Assembly (NCBI GenBank): GCA_920105625.2
Contig: OV050032.1
Span: 129,315,829-129,379,828, forward strand
Length of the DNA stretch: 64,000 nt
Direction of reading: 5' to 3'
From: Clusia tigrina
Taxonomy: Eukaryota; Arthropoda; Insecta; Diptera; Clusiidae
The position numbers and the translations under genes are program-made. The notes beneath the pieces were generated by a model that saw only the letters and a program-made list of their open reading frames with translations, had not been told where the DNA came from and searched no databases. Positions 35,801 to 45,140 of the stretch are shown piece by piece. Numbering within the stretch: the first letter of the stretch is position 1; each line of letters starts with the position of its first letter.

Positions 35801-36640
35801 TAAAATTGCTGCATTAGTAGCTGTATAAGCTTGCTCATTACGCTTTCCTCTGCAGTTAAAAATTTTATAAAATCAGAGGTGGTCAAGAAGTTCAAAGTAT
35901 GGCTAGCACATCTAAGATGCCTTTGTAAAACATTTTCATTTTCAACTGACGCATCTACTATATTTTCATCAGAGTTGTTTCCTCGGAATGGTCATCATTA
36001 TCTAATCTAAATTCTTTAAATGCTTTAACAAAATTCGATCCATTGTCTGTTACTGTAGCAATAATCTTTGTATTGCATATATCGAAATTTTAATTTATAT
36101 TACTCATCACGTCCAGAATTCTAGTATTATTGTGATTGCCTGAAAACCTTTTACATGCCAGTGCTACAGTTTCTTTGAAATTTTGCTTCGAGCCAGCGGC
36201 AGGTATATCCGAAACTACTTTTCTGTTTCGTTGACCACATGTCCGCTGTCGTAAAAAGAATATTTATTTGTTGCAATAAGCTTTTTAATGTTTCCAACCA
36301 TTTGGTTGAACCTTTCATCAAGCCGCTTCATTAATTTTGGACGGCTCATTACTCGCAAGCCTGTCCCTTTAAACATATTGCGAAAGGATGTTTTTTCCAC
36401 CGTTGTGAGTGGCGCTTCTGAATCGATGATGTAAGTCATTACTGTGTCATCAAAACTATTTTCTTTCTTTGTTTCTTGACATATTTTTGCTAGTAATTTT
36501 TTGACATCTGTTATTGCTAGTCAGTTTATACTTAGTATAGTTTTAAGGATGCATTCGTCGTAACTGTTTCAGAAAATTTGAGGTTATTTTTCTATTTCCT
36601 CTTTTACGGACATCGCACACCACACATATGTATTTCGCTT
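32830..36640 (-). pseudogene. hAT-family transposase gene, interrupted by a foldback
   Basis: Minus strand, N to C: a BED-type zinc finger (YICVVCDVRKRG then NFLKQLRRMHP, 36625-36550), SFRNMFKGTGLRVMSRPKL (near 36370), the catalytic-core phrase ATVTDNGSNFVKAFKEF (near 36060-36010), RCASHTLNF (near 35910), and after the insertion HLVTRWNSTLDAVCRLLE (near 33600), YLEEYKEVMTPFAETLDFLQ, then AAVLCPSIKLKWF (near 33220) and an acidic EEQEEFFDF stretch (near 33050). These are hAT hallmarks in the right order. One frameshift near 35965 and stops near 36085 and 33370 disable it. The C-terminal dimerisation domain is missing. The gene is split at about 35800/33710 by a foldback. Confidence 0.8.
33731..35796. 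mobile_element. 2-kb foldback element with 0.6-kb inverted arms
   Basis: Left arm 33731-34340 and right arm 35192-35796 are inverted copies differing at only a few bases, around an 851-bp loop. The inner half of each arm, together with the left part of the loop, carries the unknown dispersed repeat seen at 28370 and 31010. It has no coding capacity. It sits between two blocks of the hAT transposase. Next to its ends, AG|GTATAA at the donor side and a pyrimidine-rich TTAATTGTTAG at the acceptor side could serve as splice sites, so it may lie in a hAT intron. No target duplication is evident at its edges. Confidence 0.85.
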
Positions 36641-36712
36641 ATAGCTCCGGGCACCTGTTAAACATTATCAATCTAAAAGTTGTTTTTCTTTATTGATTGC
36701 GTTAGCTCTTTT

Positions 36713-36779
36713 CCAGATGTTTTGCAATTTTACAGTGACTTACTTCCACAAAATCACTGTAGAACTGCAAAACATCTGG
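36713..36779. repeat. Long imperfect hairpin
   Basis: CCAGATGTTTTGCA (36713-36726) pairs with TGCAAAACATCTGG (36766-36779), and TACAGTGA (36731-36738) pairs with TCACTGTA (36754-36761). It lies just upstream of the hAT coding region on the minus strand. It could be part of the transposon end or a small MITE. Confidence 0.8.
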
Positions 36780-37575
36780 TTGCTTTACCGATCCCATTTA
36801 GATTTTGTGTTTATTTTTGTGTTATATATTTTTATGAATATCTGTGGCACCGCGCCAACGGCTTTCACAATGGATGCTCGGTGTGGTTGGAAAGCCTAGA
36901 TCCCGAACTAAGTCGTCTGAGTTAAAATCAAGGACGCTTAATTCGGAGAGGCTCATTTTATTATTTGACTTATTGTTTACAATTTCACTCACAGAATGTT
37001 CAGAAAACACAAATTAAACTTAACACCTCCACGCACTTGAAAAAATATGCTTTCAATAATTTCAATTGAATAAATGTAGGGTCTGGTGATATATAGCAAC
37101 CCGTTATGGTTCAAATGGCACTGTATTTTGCCACATATGTGCAGTTTTGTAGTAATGCACAAAAACAATGCAAGTTATTAATTTAATTAAATTTTTTTGT
37201 TTGTTTGCGTTGCATCGTACGCTCAGAGTAAAACGTCCGTTTGTACGGTCGTAATCGTGTATAGGTAAGATTTACTGCGATATATGAATATATTTTTCTG
37301 TACCTAAGATGTCTCCTTTCATGCATTATATTTAACCGCATATAAAAATCATTATACTGTGTATAGAATATTCGTCCGTTTTTCTCTGAGTGCAGCAATG
37401 TGCTTTGTGATTTTCTGTTTCTTTTACGTCTGCATATTTTTATGATATAATTTTTGGTAATTGCAATTGGTTAAAAAATGATATGTGTGTGTATAAATCT
37501 TACATATAAAAAGTATATAAGATTTTCGAAGCTATAAATATTAATAGTTTTAATTTTAGAAATAAGGTAGTAATA
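36780..37575. other. AT-rich spacer with a MITE-like unit
   Basis: No coding signal. It contains the inverted-end unit at 37222-37390. Parts may be noncoding 5' sequence of the hAT element. Confidence 0.4.
37222..37390. mobile_element. Possible 169-bp MITE with 18-bp inverted ends
   Basis: CTCAGAGTAAAACGTCCG at the left end and, in reverse complement, CTCAGAGAAAAACGGACG at the right end (three mismatches). The interior is noncoding. A target duplication is not clear, so the assignment is weak. Confidence 0.4.
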
Positions 37576-37579
37576 AATT

Positions 37580-37760
37580 ACGAAGTACTTGAATAAATAT
37601 TTAAAAATTTGTTGTACTTGGTTAAGTACTTGAAAAATACTTTCAAGTACAGAACTTGTACCTCCGCGTTTTAAGTACAAGTACCGATGTACTTGTACTT
37701 AGTACTTATTTTTTAAGTACTCGGGCACTTGTACTTATATGGCAATAAGTACAGTATATA
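37580..37760 (+). repeat. GTACTT-rich degenerate tandem
   Basis: The words AAGTACTTG, GTACTTGTACTT and AAGTACAAGTAC recur irregularly over about 180 bp, many of them palindromic. It is noncoding and borders a gag scrap. Confidence 0.75.
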
Positions 37761-37761
37761 C

Positions 37762-38130
37762 TCAGTACTTTACAGGTCTAAAATTCAGTTCTAAGAAATG
37801 CAAATCACATACTAAACTTGTTTCGGTTTGTTTGTCAGCATTTTTTATTATTAAATTTTTTCGTGTTGTATCCCATATAATAGGAGTACCATAAATGTTT
37901 AATACTTCGTTTGCGTTTCCAACAATCTTGTTTCGAATTGCATGTAATATTAATTTCAAATAATTATTGTTGTTAATACCAGTAATAAAACTCAAAATTT
38001 GTTCAACATTATCTATAAAGTCAAATAACGATCTAGGGTTGCTTTCAAATTCCTGAAGATCTTTAACAACGTCGGGAATTTTTAAATTATCTAAAAGTTG
38101 TTTAACATTATCATAATTTATACTTGTAAA
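37762..38130 (-). pseudogene. Gypsy-type gag fragment
   Basis: An open minus-strand stretch of about 120 codons with FIDNVEQILSFITGI, HAIRNKIVGNANEVLN and KQTETSLVCDLHFLE. This pattern is typical of the capsid of Gypsy-group (17.6/297-like) elements. It begins exactly where an I/LOA RT fragment stops (near 38131), so one truncated the other. No zinc knuckle or pol follows. Confidence 0.6.
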
Positions 38131-38775
38131 ATAACCAACGTCCAAAGGAGGGGAGAAAGGACCCCTCTTTGCGGACAGCCTCTGGTTGTATTGTTGGCTG
38201 TTTTGACTCCTTGTAGCTTAAATTTGATGGTTCTAGTTTTTAACATGTCTATAATCTAGTTGGTGATTAGAACAGGAATATCCTTTCGGATTAGTGCATT
38301 TTTAATAGCGTCAAAAAATTATTCGAAAGCACCTGAAATGTCCAAGAACGTACATAGGGCTATTTGTTTTACATTAATAGCCTTACCAATAATTAAGGTT
38401 AGGCTGTGTATGGCAGTTGTTGTTGATTTCCAAAATTGGTAAGCAAACTGCCTACAACAAGAGGCTTGTCCTTTATATAAGTAAGTCTTATGTGGCAGTC
38501 TATCAACTTCTCGACTGCTTTATTTATGAAGTAGCTGAGGCTGATGGGTATATAGGTATTAGGTAATTTACCTGCCTTGGGTATAAATACCACTTTTACC
38601 TCCCTCCATTTTAAAGGAATGTGGGCAAGCAGCAGCTTTGGCCTCATTATTCTGGCCAATAGTTGAGATCTCCCATTGTACCCTGTCAATATTTCTAAAT
38701 TTGGTTGCTAGAGTAGTTCCGTGATTGTTGGCATTCAATGACTGCTCATGTATCAAGTTAAAAGGGTCCATTATC
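38131..38775 (-). pseudogene. I/LOA-type RT fragment
   Basis: Minus-strand translation: HIPLKWREVKVVFIPKAGK (near 38620), a degenerate PISLS block, then ALCTFLDISGAFE (near 38370-38340), and GCPQRGVLSPLLW (near 38170-38135), RT blocks of the same type as in the intact element at 39439-44725. Stops and shifts occur. It stops before the catalytic DD motif. Confidence 0.75.
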
Positions 38776-38789
38776 GAAATGTTTTTCAG

Positions 38790-39383
38790 ATCATCCAGAT
38801 TTCATGGAAAGTCAAGCAACAACGGAGCTCAATATAAACGACGACCTCGTGCCTAGTGCATTGGGAGTAACATGGCACCAAAGCGCCGACATCTTCTCTT
38901 TCACATTTAAGCCGCAAAAAGAATACACCTGGGTTAACATCAGTAACTGCGATCTCGTCACTCACCGTACCTTGCTATTTCTTTCAACCGAATGCTCGCA
39001 GCATTCAACAACACGGGTTTTGCGACGCATCATTCGCGCTTATAGCTGCTCTGTATATGTACGGACTGAAGACTCCCTTGGTCATATTGAAGTTCAGTTG
39101 CTGACGTCAAAGTGGAGATATGCTCCAGTAAAAAATCAGTCGCTCCGCAAACTTGAGATTTGCGGTGGGCATCTTCTGGCATCAGTTCTTACTCTCATTG
39201 CTTACGCCACGTCGCCTTGCTTTTCGGTTCTATCACTCGTGAAGAAAGAAATCAGCATTCACTACCGCTTCACCATCGCCTGAAGAAGCGGTTCACATTT
39301 CATAGTATGGAACGTTGTGAGGAGCAAATTTTAGGCGTAAATTTGCCCCTACATATTTACTTTTGCCATAACGCCCCCAAACG
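38790..39383 (+). pseudogene. BEL/Pao relic 2: RT end and RNase H
   Basis: SALGVTWHQSADIFSFTF (near 38855) is the post-RT block of BEL elements. Later come HIEVQLLTSKWRYAP and LRKLEICGGHLLASVL (near 39085-39190), the RNase H Glu region. The frame runs into a solo LTR at 39384 and resumes after 46284, where removal of the insert leaves a continuous frame (CHNAPKR then TAAAFLCQL). Frame breaks are present, and the segment between them is shortened. Confidence 0.65.
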
Positions 39384-39511
39384 TGTATATTGAAAATAGG
39401 GGCCAAGTGCTTAAACAACCAACCCTAAAATATACACGTTATTATTATTATTATTGACAGGCTAAAAGAACACCGCGACCTAAAAGATCTATTGTGCAGC
39501 CTCGTACCCAA

Positions 39512-42500
39512 CTAAAACAGTCCTAGACTGTTTATAAATCTCGTAACTGCTGTGGGCTTAATTTTAACTAGGTGATTTGGAGATATGAACCCACTGCCTA
39601 GGTACTTATGTCTGCGTCTTGCCACCGCTGGGCAAGTGCACAGAATGTGTTCTGCCGTTTCCTGCTTCTCTTGACAGAGTCGACAAGAATCGTCTTCTAC
39701 CACGCCTATTTTCTTTAGGTGGTAATTTAGTTTACAGTGTCCTGTTAAAAGTTCAGTGTATAGTTTGATGTCATTTCTGCTGAGGTTTAAAGAAGCATCT
39801 ACCCTTATGTGTTCAGGATCAATGAGTAGTCTCGACTGCCGCATGCCTTTTTGGGCTCTCCAGTAGTTTAGCAGACTTCGTTTTTCCTGTTCGCACAACA
39901 AGTTATTTGTGAAGCTACTGTTTACCCCACAGAAGGGTTCTGGGCCTATAAAGGCAGTGTCTGCACCCTTTTTTGCTAAAGAATCTGCCATTTCGTTGCC
40001 CTCATGTCCCTCGTGTCCCGGTACCCACATTAGCGTAACAGAGTTTCTCGCTGCTAGGGTATTGAGAAGTTTACAGCATTCCCAGACCAGCTTTGATTGG
40101 AATGAGAAGTTTATTAATGATTTTAGAGCTGCCTGGCTATCTGAGAGTATGCATATTTTGGTGTTGCGTGTACCCCTGCGTAGACATTCTCTAGCACATA
40201 ACTCTAAAGCGTGGACCTCCGCCTGAAAAATGGAAGCTGTTTTTCCCATTGCAATTGCTTTTTGGAAATTTGGCCCTACAATTCCAGCTCCTGCACTGCC
40301 ATCTTCCATTTTGGACCCATCTGTATACCACAACTGAGAGTCCTGTTTTATTGTTATTTCCTTGTTTCTCCAAGCTGAACGGTCACTGATGACCACTTTG
40401 AATTGCTTTGAGAAGTCTAATTTTCTGTCCATTTTGTCGAAGACCATGAGGCACGGAGAATTCCAGACAGTGTCCAGAATCTTTGCGTGCCCCGAAAGGT
40501 TGCCTTCTTTAAGATGGGCTAGATTAGGTAGCCTTAGGGCCGCGCTGGCCGCCATCCTTTTAACTACAAGGTGTAGAGGAGTCAGTCCAGTGATCACTCC
40601 CAAAGCTAGTGTGGGGCACGTTCTCATTGCTCCCGTCACACTCAAACAGGCTATACGGTGAATCTTGTTAAGAGTCCTCTGAGCTCCTGTTTGGTTGACT
40701 TTTGGCCACCATACCAACGACGCATAAGTAATCATTGGTACTATTATTGTTTTATATGACCACGCCATCATTTTTGGCCGTAGTCCCCATGTTTTACCGT
40801 ACAACCTCTGGCAAGCATAGGTTGCTCTTAAGGCTTTACTAGTTATGTATGATAAGTGGTTTTTCCAAGTTAGAGTTTTGTCCAGGATTACTCCCAGATA
40901 TTTCATTTCATTGGACATTGTTAAGTTTGTGGTCCCTAAACTTAAGGTCCCCAGATTCAGTTTCCTTCTTTTGGTGAAGGGTACCACGTTTGTTTTATTC
41001 GGATTTATCGATAGTCCTTTCTCCTGACACCAGTTTTGAGTGATATCAAGAGCTAGTTGCATGCGATCTGTTATGGTAGAGTCAAACTTGCCTCTGACCA
41101 TAATTACCAAATCATCCGCAAAGCCCTGAACTTCGTATCCGAGGTCATTGAGAGTTTGTAAGAGCTCGTCGATAACCAATAACCATAGGAGTGGCGATAG
41201 GACGCCCCCCTGGGGACATCCTTTGGTTGACCTGACAATTTGCTTTGCTGTCCCTGTTTCAAAGATTGTCGTTCTGTTTTTCAGCATATTGAGAACCCAT
41301 GTTATGATCAGTCTTTGTATACCTTTCCTGTTCATCCCCTCCTCAATTGATCTGAAAGTAGCATTGTCAAAAGCCCCCGTAATGTCAACCGATGTACAGA
41401 GAGCTATTTCTTTACCCTCAAACGCCTTTTCAATTTTGCTTGTTAAGCTATGTATGGCTGTCTCAGTCGATTTGCCTGATTGGTAAGCGTATTGTTCAAT
41501 ATGAAGAGGAGAATCTTTAAGATAAGTTTCCCTGATATATTGGTCCAGAATTTTTTCCATAACTTTTAGCAGGAATGACGTCAGGCTAATGGGCCGATAG
41601 GCTTTTGGCGTGTGGTCCGCCTTTTTGCCTGCTTTCGGTATGAAAGCCACCCTAGCCTTCGTGCAAGGTTGAGGCACTATGCCTAGCTCCAGGCTTATCC
41701 TGAAAATGTTTGTTAGCACAGGTGCTAATACATCAACACCTTGCCGAAGTAGGCACGGTTGTATATTATCGACACCTGGCGATTTGAATGGTCTAAAAGT
41801 GGAGATAGCCCATTTGGTTTTATTGACGGTGAAGATTCTGCGAGCCAGTGAGAGTTCCCTCCGTGTAGGCATCAAGAAACGAGTATTCTCGATGATTTCA
41901 CTATCCTCTCCGCTAGTGGCACAGCCTGGAAAGTGAGTGTCCAACAAAAGCTGTCCCGTCTCTTCCAGGCTCTCCGTAAAATTTCCGTCAGGCTTCTTGA
42001 GTGTAGAAAGCCCGTTTGAGTGATCTTTATTGAGTGACTTCTGGAGTCGGGTAGCTGCTGGGAGGGTTTCAATCTCCTCACAGTACTTTTTCCATGAGTC
42101 TCTCTTAGATCTTCTCAACTCATTATTATAGGCCGTTAAGGCACTTCTATAAGATGCCCAGTCACCATTAGACTTGGCCCTATTAAAGAGTTGACGGGCT
42201 TTTTTGCGCAAAACATTTAGCTCCCCGCTCCACCAGGGTACGTTCCTAGAACGTTTCTTCACAACTAAATTGCAGCTACTTTCAAAAGCCTCGATTATTA
42301 TATTATTTAATTTGTTAACTTCAAGATCTAGTTCCTGAGAGTTACTTATTTTTTCACTAAGGCACGCAATATTTTGCTCTAAGTAAAAGTTATATATCGA
42401 CCAGTTGGTCTTCCTAACATTTCTCATTTCGAAGGTGCCTCCAATCTCCCCCCCCAGATCAAAGCAAATGTACCTATGGTCCGACAAGGAGACCTCATTA

Positions 42501-43159
42501 AGCACCCTCCAATTAGAAATGTTATTTGATATGAATGCGCTAGTTAGGGTGAGATCTAACACCTCCCCCCTTATCGCATTCATAAAGGTAGGCTCGTCAC
42601 CCCTATTTACCACCACCAGATTATTTGTTGTAATAAAATCAAGAAGTGACTCACCTCGCCCGTTCGTGTCCGTGCTTCCCCATACCGTGTGGTGCGCGTT
42701 TGCGTCGCAGCACACCACCCACTGTAGACTGCGAGTGCGACAGTACTCCGTAAGCTGCTGGAGCTCGCGCGATACCGCGTCCTCTGTGTCGCCAGGTAAG
42801 TACATGGAGGCCAGGACTACCGTTCTCCTCCCTTTGGCACTAGGCACTTCTGCCTGTACTGCCACCAGATCGCGTTGTAGAAGCTCTGAAATTGGGAGGA
42901 ATTTAATGCTTTTGTTGATCATGATCGCTGCCCTCGGTCGGTCAACATTATTATCATAGATCAACTTACATGTTTTTGTCTGCAGACCATTTATGCGCCC
43001 ATTTGTGGCCCATGGTTCTTGAATGGCTACGAAGTCCAGACTCTGGTGTTCCACCAAGGCACTGAGCCTGTAAGAGGCTGCTATAGCCCTGTGGAGATTT
43101 ATTTGGAGACAGTGAAGCTGCTTCCAAGAGTTTTGCGTTCGTGATGGGGCCTGGGACAT
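39512..43159 (-). CDS. ORF2 protein: endonuclease, reverse transcriptase, RNase H, zinc finger
   Basis: 1215 codons without interruption. Residues 1-230: endonuclease (LQINLHRA, AIQEPW, CDANAHH, LSDHRY), which nicks target DNA. About 450-780: RT with AFIPKAGK, YRPISLTS, SVDITGAFDN, GGVLSPLLW and the catalytic FADD at about residue 690. About 960-1090: RNase H with YTDGSK, FQAEVHALE, LSDSQAALKS and WVPGHEGHEGNEMAD. Near 1150: CRLCQEKQETAEHILC zinc finger, presumed nucleic-acid binding. All expected acidic residues are present. The ATG overlaps the ORF1 stop (TAATG), pointing to translational coupling. The length is normal for the group. Confidence 0.93.
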   Translation of the reverse strand: MSQAPSRTQNSWKQLHCLQINLHRAIAASYRLSALVEHQSLDFVAIQEPWATNGRINGLQTKTCKLIYDNNVDRPRAAIMINKSIKFLPISELLQRDLVAVQAEVPSAKGRRTVVLASMYLPGDTEDAVSRELQQLTEYCRTRSLQWVVCCDANAHHTVWGSTDTNGRGESLLDFITTNNLVVVNRGDEPTFMNAIRGEVLDLTLTSAFISNNISNWRVLNEVSLSDHRYICFDLGGEIGGTFEMRNVRKTNWSIYNFYLEQNIACLSEKISNSQELDLEVNKLNNIIIEAFESSCNLVVKKRSRNVPWWSGELNVLRKKARQLFNRAKSNGDWASYRSALTAYNNELRRSKRDSWKKYCEEIETLPAATRLQKSLNKDHSNGLSTLKKPDGNFTESLEETGQLLLDTHFPGCATSGEDSEIIENTRFLMPTRRELSLARRIFTVNKTKWAISTFRPFKSPGVDNIQPCLLRQGVDVLAPVLTNIFRISLELGIVPQPCTKARVAFIPKAGKKADHTPKAYRPISLTSFLLKVMEKILDQYIRETYLKDSPLHIEQYAYQSGKSTETAIHSLTSKIEKAFEGKEIALCTSVDITGAFDNATFRSIEEGMNRKGIQRLIITWVLNMLKNRTTIFETGTAKQIVRSTKGCPQGGVLSPLLWLLVIDELLQTLNDLGYEVQGFADDLVIMVRGKFDSTITDRMQLALDITQNWCQEKGLSINPNKTNVVPFTKRRKLNLGTLSLGTTNLTMSNEMKYLGVILDKTLTWKNHLSYITSKALRATYACQRLYGKTWGLRPKMMAWSYKTIIVPMITYASLVWWPKVNQTGAQRTLNKIHRIACLSVTGAMRTCPTLALGVITGLTPLHLVVKRMAASAALRLPNLAHLKEGNLSGHAKILDTVWNSPCLMVFDKMDRKLDFSKQFKVVISDRSAWRNKEITIKQDSQLWYTDGSKMEDGSAGAGIVGPNFQKAIAMGKTASIFQAEVHALELCARECLRRGTRNTKICILSDSQAALKSLINFSFQSKLVWECCKLLNTLAARNSVTLMWVPGHEGHEGNEMADSLAKKGADTAFIGPEPFCGVNSSFTNNLLCEQEKRSLLNYWRAQKGMRQSRLLIDPEHIRVDASLNLSRNDIKLYTELLTGHCKLNYHLKKIGVVEDDSCRLCQEKQETAEHILCTCPAVARRRHKYLGSGFISPNHLVKIKPTAVTRFINSLGLF

Positions 43160-44631
43160 TATTTCCCAGACCGATCCTTGCGGATCTTACCACCCTTTGT
43201 GCTCCGCAAAGTTTCCGCAGCCTCCGGGTCTTTTCTCTCCCATTTCCTGAGCCTACCAGAGAGAGCAGATGGTCCTGGACGTTGGACACGTGTGTTGCCT
43301 CTCTCCGCTCTCGGTACTGGCTTTGTGAAAATGGGCCCCGTTTTCGGCTTCTGGCTACTCTGCTTTGCCCGCGCTGCAACAGATGTTGTTGGTTGCTCTT
43401 CAACACCAACAGCAGATTTTGCCCTGTTCCCCTTCAGTCTAGGTCGGAGCTGGGCACTGCCAAAGCCATAGTAGACTTTGTTACCCAGTGTGTCAACCCT
43501 TTCAGACGAGATGGGGTCCAGAGCAATTGCCAGCTCGACCTGGTCACCTTTTTGTAGGCGATGGAGCACCCGCCACTCGCTGACACTAATGCCCGAATTC
43601 TGCGACTCCACTTGCCCCAGAATTCGGTCATTTTGCCAAGATACCGAGCCGGGAAAGTAGCCAACGAAGATCTTGGCCTTTGGCACTTTTGCCTCGTCCA
43701 CCACCTTCAACTCAGCCCCCTCCCATGGCTTCATGGCTGGTATCCATTCTTCAGCCCAGGCTACGGTTTCGTCGTCCAGACAGTTGATCGTCAACCATCC
43801 AGGCTTGAAACTACAGCCTGCAAAGTGTGGCTTCACTGGGCCCCCACGAGTCTCGAACATCTTGTCGAGAATGCACCGTTGTACCTTCCCAATTTCTTCA
43901 GTGGACCATATGCCCTCCGGGAAATTGCTAGGTATAACCCCTATCTTTTTGGAGCAGACTGTCTCCGCTAGAGTAGGCTTTGAGCAGGGGACCCCCAAGG
44001 AGGCGCCCTGCACGCCATGTCTTTCAGAGACACTCGCCACCCTCTTACTGGGACCAGGTTCGCCCCCAAGTAAGGTCTCCGCCTCCTTCATCTCACCACA
44101 CACCGGCGGGTCCGCTGGGGGCACTATTGACATTTTATCAATGTTTTTGTTGCCCTCTTGTGCAAACCGCTTTGTCGGCCTGGAGTTCGATGTCGGCGTG
44201 GAGCCATCTGAACGGGATCTTTTAGGGGTCCATCGCGCAGACACGTTCGCTGGATTTGCCGCCAAGGACCGAGCTGTTTCCAGCGATATGCCCCTGGCAA
44301 GCAAAGCCTTAAAACGTTTACGTCCAGCTCCGGACAGCTTCACCCTAAGTTTTGGAATCTTCTCTGGAGCAGGTTCAAGAAGATTTCTCTCCTGTTCCGA
44401 GGAGATAGACACCCCAGCCGATTCCTGGCTAAGTGGGATGTCCATCTCCTCCGGCCTGTCGGTTAAGGGACCGGGTGCCCCCCCCAACAGGTCGTGCTCC
44501 ATGCTTTCATTGTCGATGGGACCAGATGCCCCCTCGGCCAATGATGGCTGTTGGCTCATTGTAGCCACAATATGCACATTTGAAGGTGTGCAGTCCATTT
44601 TTTTTTTTTCATATAGGCTTAAGTTTTCCAT
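43159..44631 (-). CDS. ORF1 protein with DUF4780-type domain
   Basis: About 490 codons from the first ATG at 44631; the frame is also open upstream to a GTG at 44667 but without an earlier ATG. The N-terminal half is disordered and rich in Pro, Glu and Ser, with basic patches (RKRFKALLARG, TPKRSRSDG). The C-terminal half is a folded domain (PHFAGCSFKPGWLTINCLDD, EWIPAMKPWEGAEL, VSEWRVLHRLQKGDQVEL, YYGFGSAQLRPR) of DUF4780 type, followed by a basic tail. It probably binds the element RNA in place of a zinc-knuckle Gag: I see no CCHC motif. The stop TAA overlaps the ORF2 ATG. Confidence 0.85.
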   Translation of the reverse strand: MENLSLYEKKKMDCTPSNVHIVATMSQQPSLAEGASGPIDNESMEHDLLGGAPGPLTDRPEEMDIPLSQESAGVSISSEQERNLLEPAPEKIPKLRVKLSGAGRKRFKALLARGISLETARSLAANPANVSARWTPKRSRSDGSTPTSNSRPTKRFAQEGNKNIDKMSIVPPADPPVCGEMKEAETLLGGEPGPSKRVASVSERHGVQGASLGVPCSKPTLAETVCSKKIGVIPSNFPEGIWSTEEIGKVQRCILDKMFETRGGPVKPHFAGCSFKPGWLTINCLDDETVAWAEEWIPAMKPWEGAELKVVDEAKVPKAKIFVGYFPGSVSWQNDRILGQVESQNSGISVSEWRVLHRLQKGDQVELAIALDPISSERVDTLGNKVYYGFGSAQLRPRLKGNRAKSAVGVEEQPTTSVAARAKQSSQKPKTGPIFTKPVPRAERGNTRVQRPGPSALSGRLRKWERKDPEAAETLRSTKGGKIRKDRSGK

Positions 44632-44725
44632 ATATTTTTCTTTAGTTTTCTTTTGCGTTTTGGTCACCCACGGGCGCCCCCGTGGTAAGGCTAATTAAAA
44701 CCGTAGGTTCGCCGGACCTCGTACG
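44632..44725 (-). promoter_or_regulatory. I/LOA 5' leader with stable hairpin
   Basis: Only 94 bp from the 5' end of the element to the ORF1 ATG. It contains CCACGGG / CCCGTGG (44668-44685, 4-nt loop), a GC-rich stem in otherwise AT-rich surroundings. As in I factors, an internal promoter must lie in or near this leader (inference). Confidence 0.5.
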
Positions 44726-44999
44726 TATACACGTTAATAGTTATAAGACTTTGGCAGCTCCCACCTGCATTGCTAAAAAGCACATACACAACCGCCATCA
44801 TATTTAGTGCAGCAGCCATCATACAAGTGAGTCTAAGACACCTCCCACCATAGTAATGCTACCAAAAAAAAGTGTTATACTCTGCGTTCTGAGGACAGAA
44901 GACACAGCCACAATTAAGTCAGACAGTGGAACCCTGGGATAAGCGACGAAAAACATGCAACGAAGTCAACAATGCAAGATAACACAGGAGAATATCACA

Positions 45000-45140
45000 C
45001 AAACAAGGGTGCAACCGGCTGACCACAGTTAAAATAATATGAATGGACAACCATAGTGCCCAACGCACTGATATGAATTTACAACAACAGTGCCCAACGC
45101 ACTGATATGAATTGACAACAACATTGCCTAACGCAATGTT
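45000..45140 (+). repeat. Short tandem of GCCCAACGCACTGATATGAA units
   Basis: The phrase AACAGTGCCCAACGCACTG, with variants CATAGTGCCCAACGC and CATTGCCTAACGC, occurs three times between 45048 and 45140 within the solo LTR. Each unit carries a small palindromic core. Confidence 0.65.

Larger units (their letters stand above)
39439..44725 (-). mobile_element. Full-length I/LOA-group non-LTR retrotransposon with intact ORFs
   Basis: A complete element of 5287 bp on the minus strand: 5' leader (44725-44632), ORF1 (44631-43159), ORF2 (43159-39512), 3' UTR and a tail of about six TAA units at the 3' end (39439-39456). An 8-bp target duplication TATACACG flanks it (39431-39438 and 44726-44733). RNase H in ORF2 and a TAA tail are features of the I/LOA group; the exact clade (I, Loner or LOA) is not resolved. 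The absence of lesions in both ORFs suggests recent insertion. Decayed relatives are at 38131, 23265, 18955 and 56270. Confidence 0.93.

Noticed and set aside
44631..44667. Upstream GTG as the ORF1 start of the intact element
   Set aside because: Eukaryotic initiation favours ATG; the first ATG is at 44631, so I used that start.
43673..44698. Plus-strand open frame of about 340 codons
   Set aside because: It lies exactly antisense to ORF1 of the intact I/LOA element and shows no domain; the sense frame explains the base composition.
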